Source of the DNA: Parcubacteria group bacterium
GTDB taxonomy: Bacteria; Patescibacteriota; Minisyncoccia; JACQLN01
Reading direction: 5' to 3'
Assembly: GCA_016204035.1 (NCBI GenBank)
Contig: JACQLN010000009.1
Coordinates: 1 to 7,648 of the forward strand
Length of the DNA: 7,648 nucleotides
This document shows, piece by piece, positions 1 through 5,438 of the stretch (position 1 is the first letter of the stretch; the number at the start of each line of letters is the position of its first letter). Below the pieces are notes generated by a model that saw only the letters and a list, made by a program, of their open reading frames with translations, made no database searches and was not told the DNA's origin. The position numbers were made by a program, and so were the translations under genes.

Positions 1-350
1 ATATAAATTATGCTTCCTACCAGGCCGGCGCGGTGACACTGTCTAGTTTGCATAAAGAAACGGCCTGGAATTTTTTGGTTTTTGCCGCCGGTCGCGCGTC
101 TGCCGCCGGTTATTTGCAGTCAACTTATCTGCCGCCGGCCCGAAGAGATCTGGTTGACTTTACGGCCACCGATCCGATTCTAAATATTTTTGCCAAACAA
201 GCTCTGACCGCGGCCAACTGGGCCCAGCCGGACGAGGTTGAAGTCAAAAAAATTTTTGAACGGATGATCACCGTTACGGCTTTGGGACAGACCACCTCGG
301 CCGAAGCCATCAAAGAAGCGGCGGCAGAAGTCACAAATCTTTTGAGATAA
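1..350 (+). CDS. Extracellular solute-binding protein of an ABC transporter, C-terminal part (5' end outside window)
   Basis: The reading frame is open from the left edge (first whole codon at 3), so this is the end of a longer gene; the GTG at 33 is internal, not a start. The visible 115 or so residues are mostly helical and soluble. The pattern KETAWNFLVFAAGR, then GYLQSTYLPPARRDL, then a W-containing stretch and a final EAIKEAAAEVTNLL resembles the C-terminal lobe of family 1 solute-binding proteins. There the end of the chain carries an 'AWxFLxF' helix, a 'G-x-LPARxDL' turn, and a closing helix often rich in EA/EVN. Such proteins bind sugars or other solutes outside the membrane and pass them to a permease. 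The substrate cannot be told, and no transporter genes are visible. The stop at 348-350 touches the A+T-rich repeat that frames the next gene. Family assignment is by remembered pattern only. Confidence 0.72.
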   Translation, partial: INYASYQAGAVTLSSLHKETAWNFLVFAAGRASAAGYLQSTYLPPARRDLVDFTATDPILNIFAKQALTAANWAQPDEVEVKKIFERMITVTALGQTTSAEAIKEAAAEVTNLLR

Positions 351-390
351 TTTTCAATTTTCAGTTCTCAATTTACAATAAATTTTCAAT
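349..390 (+). repeat. Left A+T-rich repeat flanking the four-helix-bundle gene
   Basis: AATTTTCAAT occurs at 349-358 and again at 381-390, with related CAATTT/TTTCA words between. Its reverse complement, ATTGAAAATT, occurs at 788-797 beyond the gene, in a similarly built stretch. The two flanks therefore form an imperfect inverted repeat of about 40 bases around the gene at 389-748. The repeat begins on the last bases of the upstream stop codon and ends on the start codon of the enclosed gene. Confidence 0.7.
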
Positions 391-748
391 GGCTCAATTA
401 ACAAACAGTAACTATAATCTTGAGAATAGAACAGCTAAGTTTGGTGAGAATATAATAACTTTCTGTAAAAATATACAACAGGATTTAATTACAAAACCAA
501 TTATTACACAATTAATTAGGTCGGGTACCAGTGTCGGGGCAAATTATATGGAAGCAAATTCGGCCAGTTCTAAACGAGACTTCAAAAATAAAATATTTAT
601 TTGTAAAAAGGAAGCGCAGGAAACAAAACATTGGTTGAGAATGATGGTACAATGTACCCCAGAACATAAAGAAGTTATAGGCAGGTTATGGCAAGAAAGC
701 CAGGAACTCACCATGATTTTTCAGAAAATAACATCATCTTTAAGTTAG
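389..748 (+). CDS. Four-helix-bundle protein, S23 / 23S rRNA intervening-sequence protein family
   Basis: This 119-residue protein has the family hallmark RSGTSVGANYMEA at residues 44-56, followed by S..RDF..K and KEAQETKHWL at 74-83. Length and all-helical character match the S23/IVP family, which also includes the Avd accessory protein of diversity-generating retroelements. Members fold as four-helix bundles, often pentameric, and bind nucleic acid; in some bacteria they are encoded inside intervening sequences of 23S rRNA genes. Here it is free-standing. The gene is visibly more A+T-rich than the genes on both sides and is framed by inverted A+T-rich repeats, which suggests it came in as a unit. 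No Shine-Dalgarno site precedes the ATG. The family call is secure; its role here is unknown. No reverse transcriptase or template/variable repeat pair is visible, so an Avd role has no support in the window. Confidence 0.93.
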   Translation: MAQLTNSNYNLENRTAKFGENIITFCKNIQQDLITKPIITQLIRSGTSVGANYMEANSASSKRDFKNKIFICKKEAQETKHWLRMMVQCTPEHKEVIGRLWQESQELTMIFQKITSSLS

Positions 749-749
749 T

Positions 750-797
750 TTGAAAATTGTAAATTCAATGAAAATTGTAAATTGTAAATTGAAAATT
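750..797 (+). repeat. Right A+T-rich repeat, partly in tandem, overlapping the start of the next gene
   Basis: The 15-mer TGAAAATTGTAAATT occurs at 751-765 and 769-783 with an 18-base period, followed by a degenerate third unit and ATTGAAAATT at 788-797. The last word is the reverse complement of the AATTTTCAAT words at 349-358 and 381-390. The period is six codons, so copy-number changes would keep the frame of the overlapping gene. The repeat encodes the first residues of the pilin-peptidase protein. Confidence 0.72.
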
Positions 798-1733
798 ATA
801 TTAGCGGCTATTTTGTTTTTACCATCTCTAGTTTTGGCTGATGGCTTGGTGCCTTGCGGCGGAGTGGGAGAAGGTTTTTGCACAATCTGCGATTTTTTCT
901 CCCTGGCCCAGAATATTTTTAATTTTGTGGCCCTTACCTTAACGCCTATCGCGGCGGTGATGCTGATTTTTTGGGGCGGCTATATGTTTTTAATCTCGGG
1001 CGGAAATCCCGCCGGAGTTGTCAAAGCCAAAAGTATTCTAAAAAACACGGTGATTGGTTTGGTTATAGTTTATGCCGGGTATTTGGCCGCTTCGTTTACC
1101 GTTAAATTTTTTGCCGGTGAAACCAGCGTGGCCGGCTCCAGGTTTACCGCCGCGGGATTTAGCATCCAATGCACCCGCGTGGAACTGCCCGATGAAACCG
1201 GCGTGAAAATCGGCGATTTGACCGAAACAGAAACGATCCCCGAAATTGTGCCTGGACCTGGAAAAATAACACCGGTACCCAGTATTCCCGGTCTCAAACT
1301 TAATGATCCAGATGATGTGGATATAGATAATCTTGAAGGTAATGTGCGAACCGGTTTAAGCCAAGCCGCGGGGTTGGCATCGGGGCTAAATCTAGAATTG
1401 GTGGTAACTTCCGGTTTTAGGAGCCGAGACGAACAATTAGCTCTCGCGACTCAAAATTGCCAAGACCCAGCCGCCGACAGATGCGTAATTAAACCCGGCC
1501 GGCCGATAACTTGCATACCCCAAGGCGACGGTTCCAACTGCCGCCACACCACCGGCCAAGCCGTGGACGTGTGGTGCTGGCAAAACAACAGTAAATGTTC
1601 CCAAAGCGCGCTATTTACAAATGTGATGCAGCCCAGCGGTTTTTGCGTTCTTAAAAAAGAGAATTGGCATTTTGAATTAAAAACCGATTTAGACCAAGAC
1701 CCAGACCGGAAGCAGAGTTTTAGGTGCGATTAA
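768..1733 (+). CDS. Pilin-like (TrbC/VirB2-type) membrane protein fused to an M15 D-Ala-D-Ala carboxypeptidase / VanY-like domain
   Basis: From ATG 768 the protein has 321 residues. Residues 1-24 look like a signal peptide ending in LVLA. Two hydrophobic helices follow (about 46-78 and 91-115), joined by a short GGNPAGVVKAK loop as in the two other pilin-like genes here: a TrbC/VirB2-like module. After a Pro/acidic linker (about 116-190) comes an M15 peptidase domain: SGFRS at 215-219, H-x-x-G-x-A-x-D with H260 and D267, and ENWHFE with H301. These are the expected zinc ligands, plus the catalytic-type Glu298. The domain is Cys-rich, which suits an extracytoplasmic location with disulfides. 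M15 enzymes cut D-Ala bonds of peptidoglycan peptides. A TTG at 750 would add MKIVNS, but ATG 768 gives the cleaner signal peptide; neither has a Shine-Dalgarno site. The start lies in the A+T-rich repeat. The domain calls are strong. VanY-type vancomycin resistance is not implied. Confidence 0.85.
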   Translation: MKIVNCKLKIILAAILFLPSLVLADGLVPCGGVGEGFCTICDFFSLAQNIFNFVALTLTPIAAVMLIFWGGYMFLISGGNPAGVVKAKSILKNTVIGLVIVYAGYLAASFTVKFFAGETSVAGSRFTAAGFSIQCTRVELPDETGVKIGDLTETETIPEIVPGPGKITPVPSIPGLKLNDPDDVDIDNLEGNVRTGLSQAAGLASGLNLELVVTSGFRSRDEQLALATQNCQDPAADRCVIKPGRPITCIPQGDGSNCRHTTGQAVDVWCWQNNSKCSQSALFTNVMQPSGFCVLKKENWHFELKTDLDQDPDRKQSFRCD

Positions 1734-1787
1734 TAAATCACAGAGGATCAGTTGTCGTTTGGTATTAAAAGTTGTAGAATTTTATCA

Positions 1788-2171
1788 ATGTTAAAACTTT
1801 TTACTGTTTTTATTCTTTTACTCGCAACGCCGGTTTTTGTTGGGGCGCAAACTGGAGGTTCTATAGGGAGTGGTTCCGGTGGTTCTTTCGGAGATAGCGT
1901 TACCATCGAAAATCCTCTTCCATATAACAGCATCCCCGAAGTTATAAACAGAATCATAGATTTCTTGGCGCTGTTGGCCGCGCCCATTGCCGTGTTGATG
2001 TTGGTTGGGGCGGCTTATCTTTTTGTTTTTGGCGGCCTTAATGAAAATAACGTCAAAAAAGCCAAAAGCATTATACTGTATGTGGTGGTGGGTTTGATGG
2101 TGCTGGGCCTTTCCAAAGCCATAGTTAGTGTAACTTTATCTGTTTTGAATACTCCCGCCCCTCCTCCTTAA
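1788..2171 (+). CDS. Pilin-like TrbC/VirB2-type small membrane protein (second copy)
   Basis: From ATG 1788 the protein has 127 residues. It has a signal peptide (about 1-20, ending VFVGA), a Gly/Ser-rich exposed stretch (22-38), then two hydrophobic helices (about 55-82 and 93-118) separated by FGGLNENNVKKAKS. This loop matches the corresponding SGGNPAGVVKAKS loop of the preceding fusion protein, so the two are paralogous modules. The chain ends in NTPAPPP. The TrbC/VirB2 family provides the pilin of conjugative and type IV secretion systems, inserted in the inner membrane with both termini outside. A longer version from TTG 1752 has a GAGGA motif four bases upstream, a tight spacing, and would add 12 residues before the signal peptide; ATG 1788 is preferred on signal-peptide shape, without certainty. 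It follows the fusion gene closely, probably in one transcript. Pilin function is inferred from fold pattern and size only. Confidence 0.8.
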   Translation: MLKLFTVFILLLATPVFVGAQTGGSIGSGSGGSFGDSVTIENPLPYNSIPEVINRIIDFLALLAAPIAVLMLVGAAYLFVFGGLNENNVKKAKSIILYVVVGLMVLGLSKAIVSVTLSVLNTPAPPP

Positions 2172-2173
2172 TT

Positions 2174-2257
2174 CGGGATAAGTCCCGTTAGAAGTCCGTC
2201 CCCGCCAAAAGCGGGACGGCAGCCGCCTCTAGGCGGCTTACTTCTAACGGGATAAGT
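2174..2257. repeat. Branched palindromic element (outer stem enclosing two hairpins), flanked by a 10-base direct repeat
   Basis: TCCCGTTAGAAGT (2183-2195) and ACTTCTAACGGGA (2240-2252) are perfect 13-base inverted arms. Between them lie two more hairpins: CCGTCCC...GGGACGG (2196-2219, one bulged C, AAAA-containing loop) and AGCCGCC-TCTA-GGCGGCT (2221-2238). As RNA or single-stranded DNA this would form a three-way junction. CGGGATAAGT occurs at both edges (2174-2183 and 2248-2257), as a target duplication or extended arms might. There is no T-tract, so it is not a standard terminator. It resembles a REP- or MITE-like mobile palindrome. Confidence 0.75.
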
Positions 2258-2261
2258 GGAC

Positions 2262-2291
2262 TTGCATAATCGGATAAGGGTATTGTAAAAT
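2262..2291 (+). promoter_or_regulatory. Weak candidate promoter for the third pilin gene
   Basis: TTGCAT (2262-2267) and TAAAAT (2286-2291) are separated by 18 bases, and the third pilin ATG is at 2350. The -35 match is poor, so this is only a candidate. It lies just downstream of the palindromic element, which may mean that the third pilin is transcribed separately. Confidence 0.25.
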
Positions 2292-2349
2292 GGTACCAAT
2301 GGGTCGATTCTTAAAATTAACCTAGTTCTCAATAATATAAAAATTTATA

Positions 2350-2703
2350 ATGAACAAAATTAAAAGTTTGGCTTTAAGAGCGGCGGCCGCGGCGGGCCTG
2401 TTGGGAGTTTCAGCTTCAAATGCTTTAGCCCAATATCCTTTAGATGTAACACCTGTAACTGGTATAAATGATCCCGCTGACCTTAAGCTTAAAATTACAA
2501 GTGTTACCAATATTTTTGTGGGGTTTATTACTGTTATAGCTGCCATAATACTGATTTACGGCGCTTATCTGTATATTACAGCCGGCGCCAACGAGGATAA
2601 TGCCAAGAAGGGTAAAACGGCTATTGTTTATGCCATAATAGGCATATTGGTAGCCGCTGCGGTTTATATCATTACCAATGTGGCTGGCAGCTTACTTAGT
2701 TAG
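2350..2703 (+). CDS. Pilin-like TrbC/VirB2-type small membrane protein (third copy)
   Basis: This 117-residue protein starts with a basic n-region and a signal peptide ending SASNALA (cleavage after about residue 27). A short polar stretch follows, then two hydrophobic helices (about 52-77 and 89-112) joined by AGANEDNAKKGKT. The loop pattern, G-Y-x-Y...G-x-N...KK-x-K, repeats that of the two upstream pilin-like modules. It is the smallest of the three and has almost nothing outside the pilin core, so it is the best candidate for a major subunit (inference). The ATG has no Shine-Dalgarno site; the leader is A/T-rich (ATATAAAAATTTATA). A strong bidirectional terminator follows at 2735-2771. 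Such genes are common in Candidate Phyla Radiation genomes, but assembly into a pilus cannot be shown from this window, which has no VirB4-type ATPase. Confidence 0.83.
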   Translation: MNKIKSLALRAAAAAGLLGVSASNALAQYPLDVTPVTGINDPADLKLKITSVTNIFVGFITVIAAIILIYGAYLYITAGANEDNAKKGKTAIVYAIIGILVAAAVYIITNVAGSLLS

Positions 2704-2734
2704 ATAACAGTAGTGTTTTTAAGTTTTGTAAATT

Positions 2735-2771
2735 AAAATCCCCTTCGGCCTTGGGCCGAAGGGGATTTTTT
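2735..2771. terminator. Bidirectional intrinsic terminator between converging operons
   Basis: The perfect stem AAATCCCCTTCGGCC / GGCCGAAGGGGATTT (2736-2750 with 2754-2768) has a TTG loop. It is followed by a T-run on the + strand (2766-2771) and preceded by an A-run that acts as the T-run on the - strand. It lies between the pilin gene ending at 2703 and the - strand gene ending at 2783, and so can end both transcripts. Confidence 0.93.
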
Positions 2772-2782
2772 GTGTTTTGGGA

Positions 2783-3778
2783 TTATCTCCTATATACAGG
2801 CGTAATTCTGGCAGTGCAGTTTCTATCGGTGCGAAATTGTATGTATTCACCTTTGCTGATTACCCCAGACATGTTGGGAGATGTTGATAGTGGAGAAAGA
2901 GATTGGCCGGTTTCAAAGTAATAGTAAGTGGTTTCATTGGATTCGTTGTTGACGCGGATTACCATGTTGCGGTGATTACGGTCTTTTTTTTTCTTATATT
3001 CAAACCACTTTCCACCTGTGTAAAAAAAATATTCTCCGGGCAGTATATACATTTCTTTTGACCATATATTTGCTACCAGTGGAAAATATATCGTTTCCCT
3101 TAAATCTATTTTTGTTCTGCCGGAAGGGGAATACATTACATCAGGGTTTGGATCGCGGTAGCCCATCAATTCCGCTATTTCCATATCCAAATTCCGAAAT
3201 TTTTTAGCTACGGTTTCAAAGGTTTGGGGCAGGAAGAACGATAAAGTGGTTAAAGACATAATAACTATGGCCACAAAAGTATAAAACCGGCCCGAAAGCC
3301 AGCCGCCCCAAATGGAACTGCCTATGACTACGGCCGCGACGGCTATAAACAAAACCGGGACGGCCTCCATATTTTTTTCTATAGGCACTCTGGCCAGATA
3401 TAACGAACCCATCAGCACCGCAAAAATCACAGGACCAAAAAACCTTAAATAACGCTCGCCGGCTTCAGCCGGGTTTACCGTTTTTCCGGCCAGCATACCT
3501 AACAGCAGGCCTAGGGGTGCGTAGAGCAGACCGAGCGCGGCTGTCAGCATTATCGCCAATACAGCCGCCAAATATCCAAAAACAGCCCAACCGGTGGCCG
3601 CTTTCAGTATTACCAGCACAGGTATCAACGCTAACCACACCAAAGTGGTGATTATAAGCGATTTTAGGTAAGTTTTTGCGGTCGGTTTTACTTTTTCAAA
3701 CGTGGTGTCAGCGCCTGAAACAATGATCTCAAACAGCAAACTTATAGTTTTGGCCAAAGCATCAACCAGGGCTGACAT
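2783..3778 (-). CDS. Polytopic membrane protein with a C-terminal soluble domain, family not recognised
   Basis: This 331-residue protein has an N-terminal amphipathic stretch (1-35) and about five or six transmembrane helices (about 41-60, 66-98 probably as two, 114-130, 140-160, 166-184). A soluble C-terminal half from about 190 is rich in aromatic residues and predicted beta strands, with WFEYKKKK near 258-264 and GEYIQFR at 310-316. The start ATG has AGGAG seven bases upstream and overlaps the end of the preceding gene by 17 bases, which suggests translational coupling. It is the last gene of its transcript, ahead of the terminator at 2735-2771. I do not recognise the family. A resemblance in plan to VirB6/TrbL-type multi-pass proteins is too general to use. 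The end of the C-terminal domain shares a short F-R...A-x-x-T pattern with the protein encoded at 4428-5432. Confidence 0.85.
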   Translation of the reverse strand: MSALVDALAKTISLLFEIIVSGADTTFEKVKPTAKTYLKSLIITTLVWLALIPVLVILKAATGWAVFGYLAAVLAIMLTAALGLLYAPLGLLLGMLAGKTVNPAEAGERYLRFFGPVIFAVLMGSLYLARVPIEKNMEAVPVLFIAVAAVVIGSSIWGGWLSGRFYTFVAIVIMSLTTLSFFLPQTFETVAKKFRNLDMEIAELMGYRDPNPDVMYSPSGRTKIDLRETIYFPLVANIWSKEMYILPGEYFFYTGGKWFEYKKKKDRNHRNMVIRVNNESNETTYYYFETGQSLSPLSTSPNMSGVISKGEYIQFRTDRNCTARITPVYRR

Positions 3779-4292
3779 GGCTCGACTCCTTTGGTTTTTT
3801 GATACGGTCGAGAATGCCTTCCAACGATTGATTTAATCTTCCCAAAAATTCGGCCAGAGCCGTGGTCGCTGAATCTTTTTTTGTTTCCGGTTTTTGAGCG
3901 GCTGCGCGCGCGAGTTCTTTTATAAAACCCAATTCCATGCTGATTCTTTCGAATTCCGTTTGGGGATTCTCGGCTTTTTTCAAGCGCTCGGCCGCTTCGG
4001 TCAGAAATTTTTCCAACAAACTTCGTGTTTTTGTTCCGCCGCCGTCTTCGGCCAAAAATACCGCCATAAAATCGGCAAAATCCGTCAGTTTTTCCACGGC
4101 CACGGCCGACAAGGCCGGAAATCTTTCAGCATAGACTTCGGCGAGGCCTTTGAATGCTCCAATAACTGATTCAATACCCTCGGAACGCAACGGGCTGTCT
4201 TGAGAAACGGTCTCGGCCAGGCGTTGGGCCAGTTTTCTTAAAACCGGATCAAACAACCCGGCCACGCTGGCTAAAACTTTTTTATCCGCCAT
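3762..4292 (-). CDS. Soluble helical protein of unknown function
   Basis: From ATG 4292 the product has 176 residues, MADKKVLASV onward. It has no signal peptide or membrane segment and reads as amphipathic helices throughout (about 5-30, 38-82, 88-132, 141-165), with charged, Ala-, Glu- and Lys-rich composition and a flexible basic tail ending ESSHVSPG. A longer frame opens at TTG 4316, but the Shine-Dalgarno AAGGA (4300-4304) lies inside it with seven-base spacing to ATG 4292, so 4292 is the start. It overlaps the downstream membrane-protein gene by 17 bases, and the two probably act together, for example as a cytoplasmic partner of that membrane protein (inference). A probable promoter lies upstream at 4354-4382. 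I recognise no family. Confidence 0.82.
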   Translation of the reverse strand: MADKKVLASVAGLFDPVLRKLAQRLAETVSQDSPLRSEGIESVIGAFKGLAEVYAERFPALSAVAVEKLTDFADFMAVFLAEDGGGTKTRSLLEKFLTEAAERLKKAENPQTEFERISMELGFIKELARAAAQKPETKKDSATTALAEFLGRLNQSLEGILDRIKKPKESSHVSPG

Positions 4293-4299
4293 GTTCTTT

Positions 4300-4304
4300 T
4301 CCTT
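4300..4304 (-). promoter_or_regulatory. Ribosome binding site that fixes the start at 4292
   Basis: On the - strand AAGGA stands seven bases before ATG 4292 (within AGAAAGGAAAAGAACATG). The longer possible start, TTG at 4316, lies upstream of this site and has no such motif of its own. Confidence 0.7.
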
Positions 4305-4353
4305 TCTAGTTTTCAAAGAACCGAAAGAACAGAATCTTTATCTTGATATTTTA

Positions 4354-4382
4354 ATAATGCCTTAATTTAGCGGCGGGGTCAA
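4354..4382 (-). promoter_or_regulatory. Probable sigma-70-type promoter for the 4292/3778 gene pair
   Basis: Reading the - strand, TTGACC (4382-4377) and CATTAT (4359-4354) are 17 bases apart, giving a leader of roughly 55 bases to ATG 4292. The -35 box starts within the T-rich tail of the upstream operon's terminator, so one short segment ends one transcript and begins the next. The -10 match is moderate. Confidence 0.45.
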
Positions 4383-4383
4383 A

Positions 4384-4416
4384 ATAAAATCCCCTCCGAC
4401 CTTGGGTCGGAGGGGT
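4384..4416 (-). terminator. Intrinsic terminator of the upstream - strand operon
   Basis: The stem CCCCTCCGACC / GGTCGGAGGGG (4391-4401 with 4405-4415) has a TTG loop. On the - strand it is followed by ATTTTATTTT. It lies just past the stop of the gene at 4428-5432. Its loop and stem pattern are close to those of the terminator at 2735-2771. Confidence 0.88.
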
Positions 4417-4427
4417 GAAAGAACTTG

Positions 4428-5432
4428 TTAGTTTATCGTGAAGACCGCTTCACCCGGGTCTCCACGCAGCCGAAACTTACATATCCGGCCGAGTTTGTAA
4501 GTAGTGTTTCCGTTGGCAACCTTTATCGTTTTCCCGTCGGGAAGCAGGAACTCAATATCGCCGGGAGCTTGCCAATTGCCCACACTCCCAACTGGGAGTA
4601 TCACCCAGTCGGATAGCTGGTTATTGGGCGGTATCTGAACCACGATTCGGTGTTGGGTTGGCGCCGAAGCCGTAGTGGTGGGACCGTTTCCCGTTGTGAT
4701 GAGGCCGCCCCAGACTAGCCGGTCGCCCAGTACCACCAGAATGATAAAGATTATCGGCATCCAGGTAAACTTCTTGCGGAATACCGATAACACAATGCTG
4801 GTGGCGATAACCAGCAAACCTAACATCCAAAAAATGACGCGGTTGGGTGTATTATACAATTCTTCCAGCTCTTCCCGCCAGGTTTTGTGTTGCGGGTCCT
4901 GGCCGCCAGTCAGAAAATCGCCAGCGCCTTCACGCCAAGTGCGGTCGGCTACAATCTGGGCGCGGATTTTTTGATCACGTCGGAGCATTTCTTCTCGGGA
5001 AATTATGCCCCGGTTATAGTATTGGAAAACTTTTTCAGTTTCCTTTTCCAACTTACTGCCGTTTAACTCATCAGTCCTATCTACAAGTCGCTTATAGGCG
5101 ACGTTGTGTCTTAGCGCCGGCGGGTTGATTCGCTCGGCTTGGCGAAGATCTTCGTATACCGCTCGCTTCTCGGAAGCTTCCGAGGTGAACGGCGCTTGGA
5201 CGCTTACGGCTTGCCAAATGGCCGGCAAGCCCACGGTTACAGCCAACCACATCACAAAAATCTTGCTGACGATATTGAGCCGCGCCGTCGGAAGCGCCTG
5301 AAGAATGGCAATCCCACCGATGATGCCGAGAATAGCCAAACCCATCCAGAAACTGCTTATCCAGCCGGAGGCACGGAATACAACAATGACAGCCAAACCG
5401 GCTAGGGCGAGGCCCACGTTTTTCCATGTCAT
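4428..5432 (-). CDS. Five-helix membrane protein with a large central soluble segment and a C-terminal beta domain, family not recognised
   Basis: This 334-residue protein has three predicted transmembrane helices (about 5-20, 27-46, 55-74), a charged helical segment of some 120 residues (80-197), two more helices (199-217, 224-243), a Thr/Gly/Ala-rich linker (245-260), and a C-terminal domain of about 75 residues that reads as beta strands (HRIVVQI, IEFLLPDGKTIKV, KFRLR, AVFTI). An odd number of helices puts the central segment and the C-terminal domain on opposite-facing or same-facing sides depending on orientation: three helices place the central loop across the membrane from the N-terminus, and two more leave the C-terminus on that same side. 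The Shine-Dalgarno AAGGAGG (5442-5448) is nine bases before ATG 5432 and is formed by the last codons of the upstream gene, so the two are cotranscribed and probably coupled. It is ended by the terminator at 4384-4416. No known family comes to mind. Confidence 0.85.
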   Translation of the reverse strand: MTWKNVGLALAGLAVIVVFRASGWISSFWMGLAILGIIGGIAILQALPTARLNIVSKIFVMWLAVTVGLPAIWQAVSVQAPFTSEASEKRAVYEDLRQAERINPPALRHNVAYKRLVDRTDELNGSKLEKETEKVFQYYNRGIISREEMLRRDQKIRAQIVADRTWREGAGDFLTGGQDPQHKTWREELEELYNTPNRVIFWMLGLLVIATSIVLSVFRKKFTWMPIIFIILVVLGDRLVWGGLITTGNGPTTTASAPTQHRIVVQIPPNNQLSDWVILPVGSVGNWQAPGDIEFLLPDGKTIKVANGNTTYKLGRICKFRLRGDPGEAVFTIN

Positions 5433-5438
5433 CTTGAC

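Noticed and set aside
33..350. A complete 105-residue gene starting at GTG 33
   Set aside because: The frame is open to the left edge and the upstream codons fit the same protein family, so it is the tail of a longer gene.
389..748. Avd-type accessory protein of a diversity-generating retroelement
   Set aside because: No reverse transcriptase and no template/variable repeat pair are visible; the general S23-family call is all that can be supported.
768..1733. Vancomycin-resistance VanY
   Set aside because: The M15 motifs are shared by many cell-wall peptidases, the protein is fused to a pilin-like module, and no vanHAX-type genes are near.
2174..2257. tRNA gene or CRISPR repeat
   Set aside because: The branched fold has only two inner hairpins, no anticodon or T-arm consensus and no CCA-type acceptor, and there is no array of spaced copies.
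2783..3778. VirB6/TrbL component of a type IV secretion system
   Set aside because: Only the multi-pass plan is shared; helix pattern and the aromatic C-terminal domain give no specific support, and the gene is on the opposite strand from the pilins.
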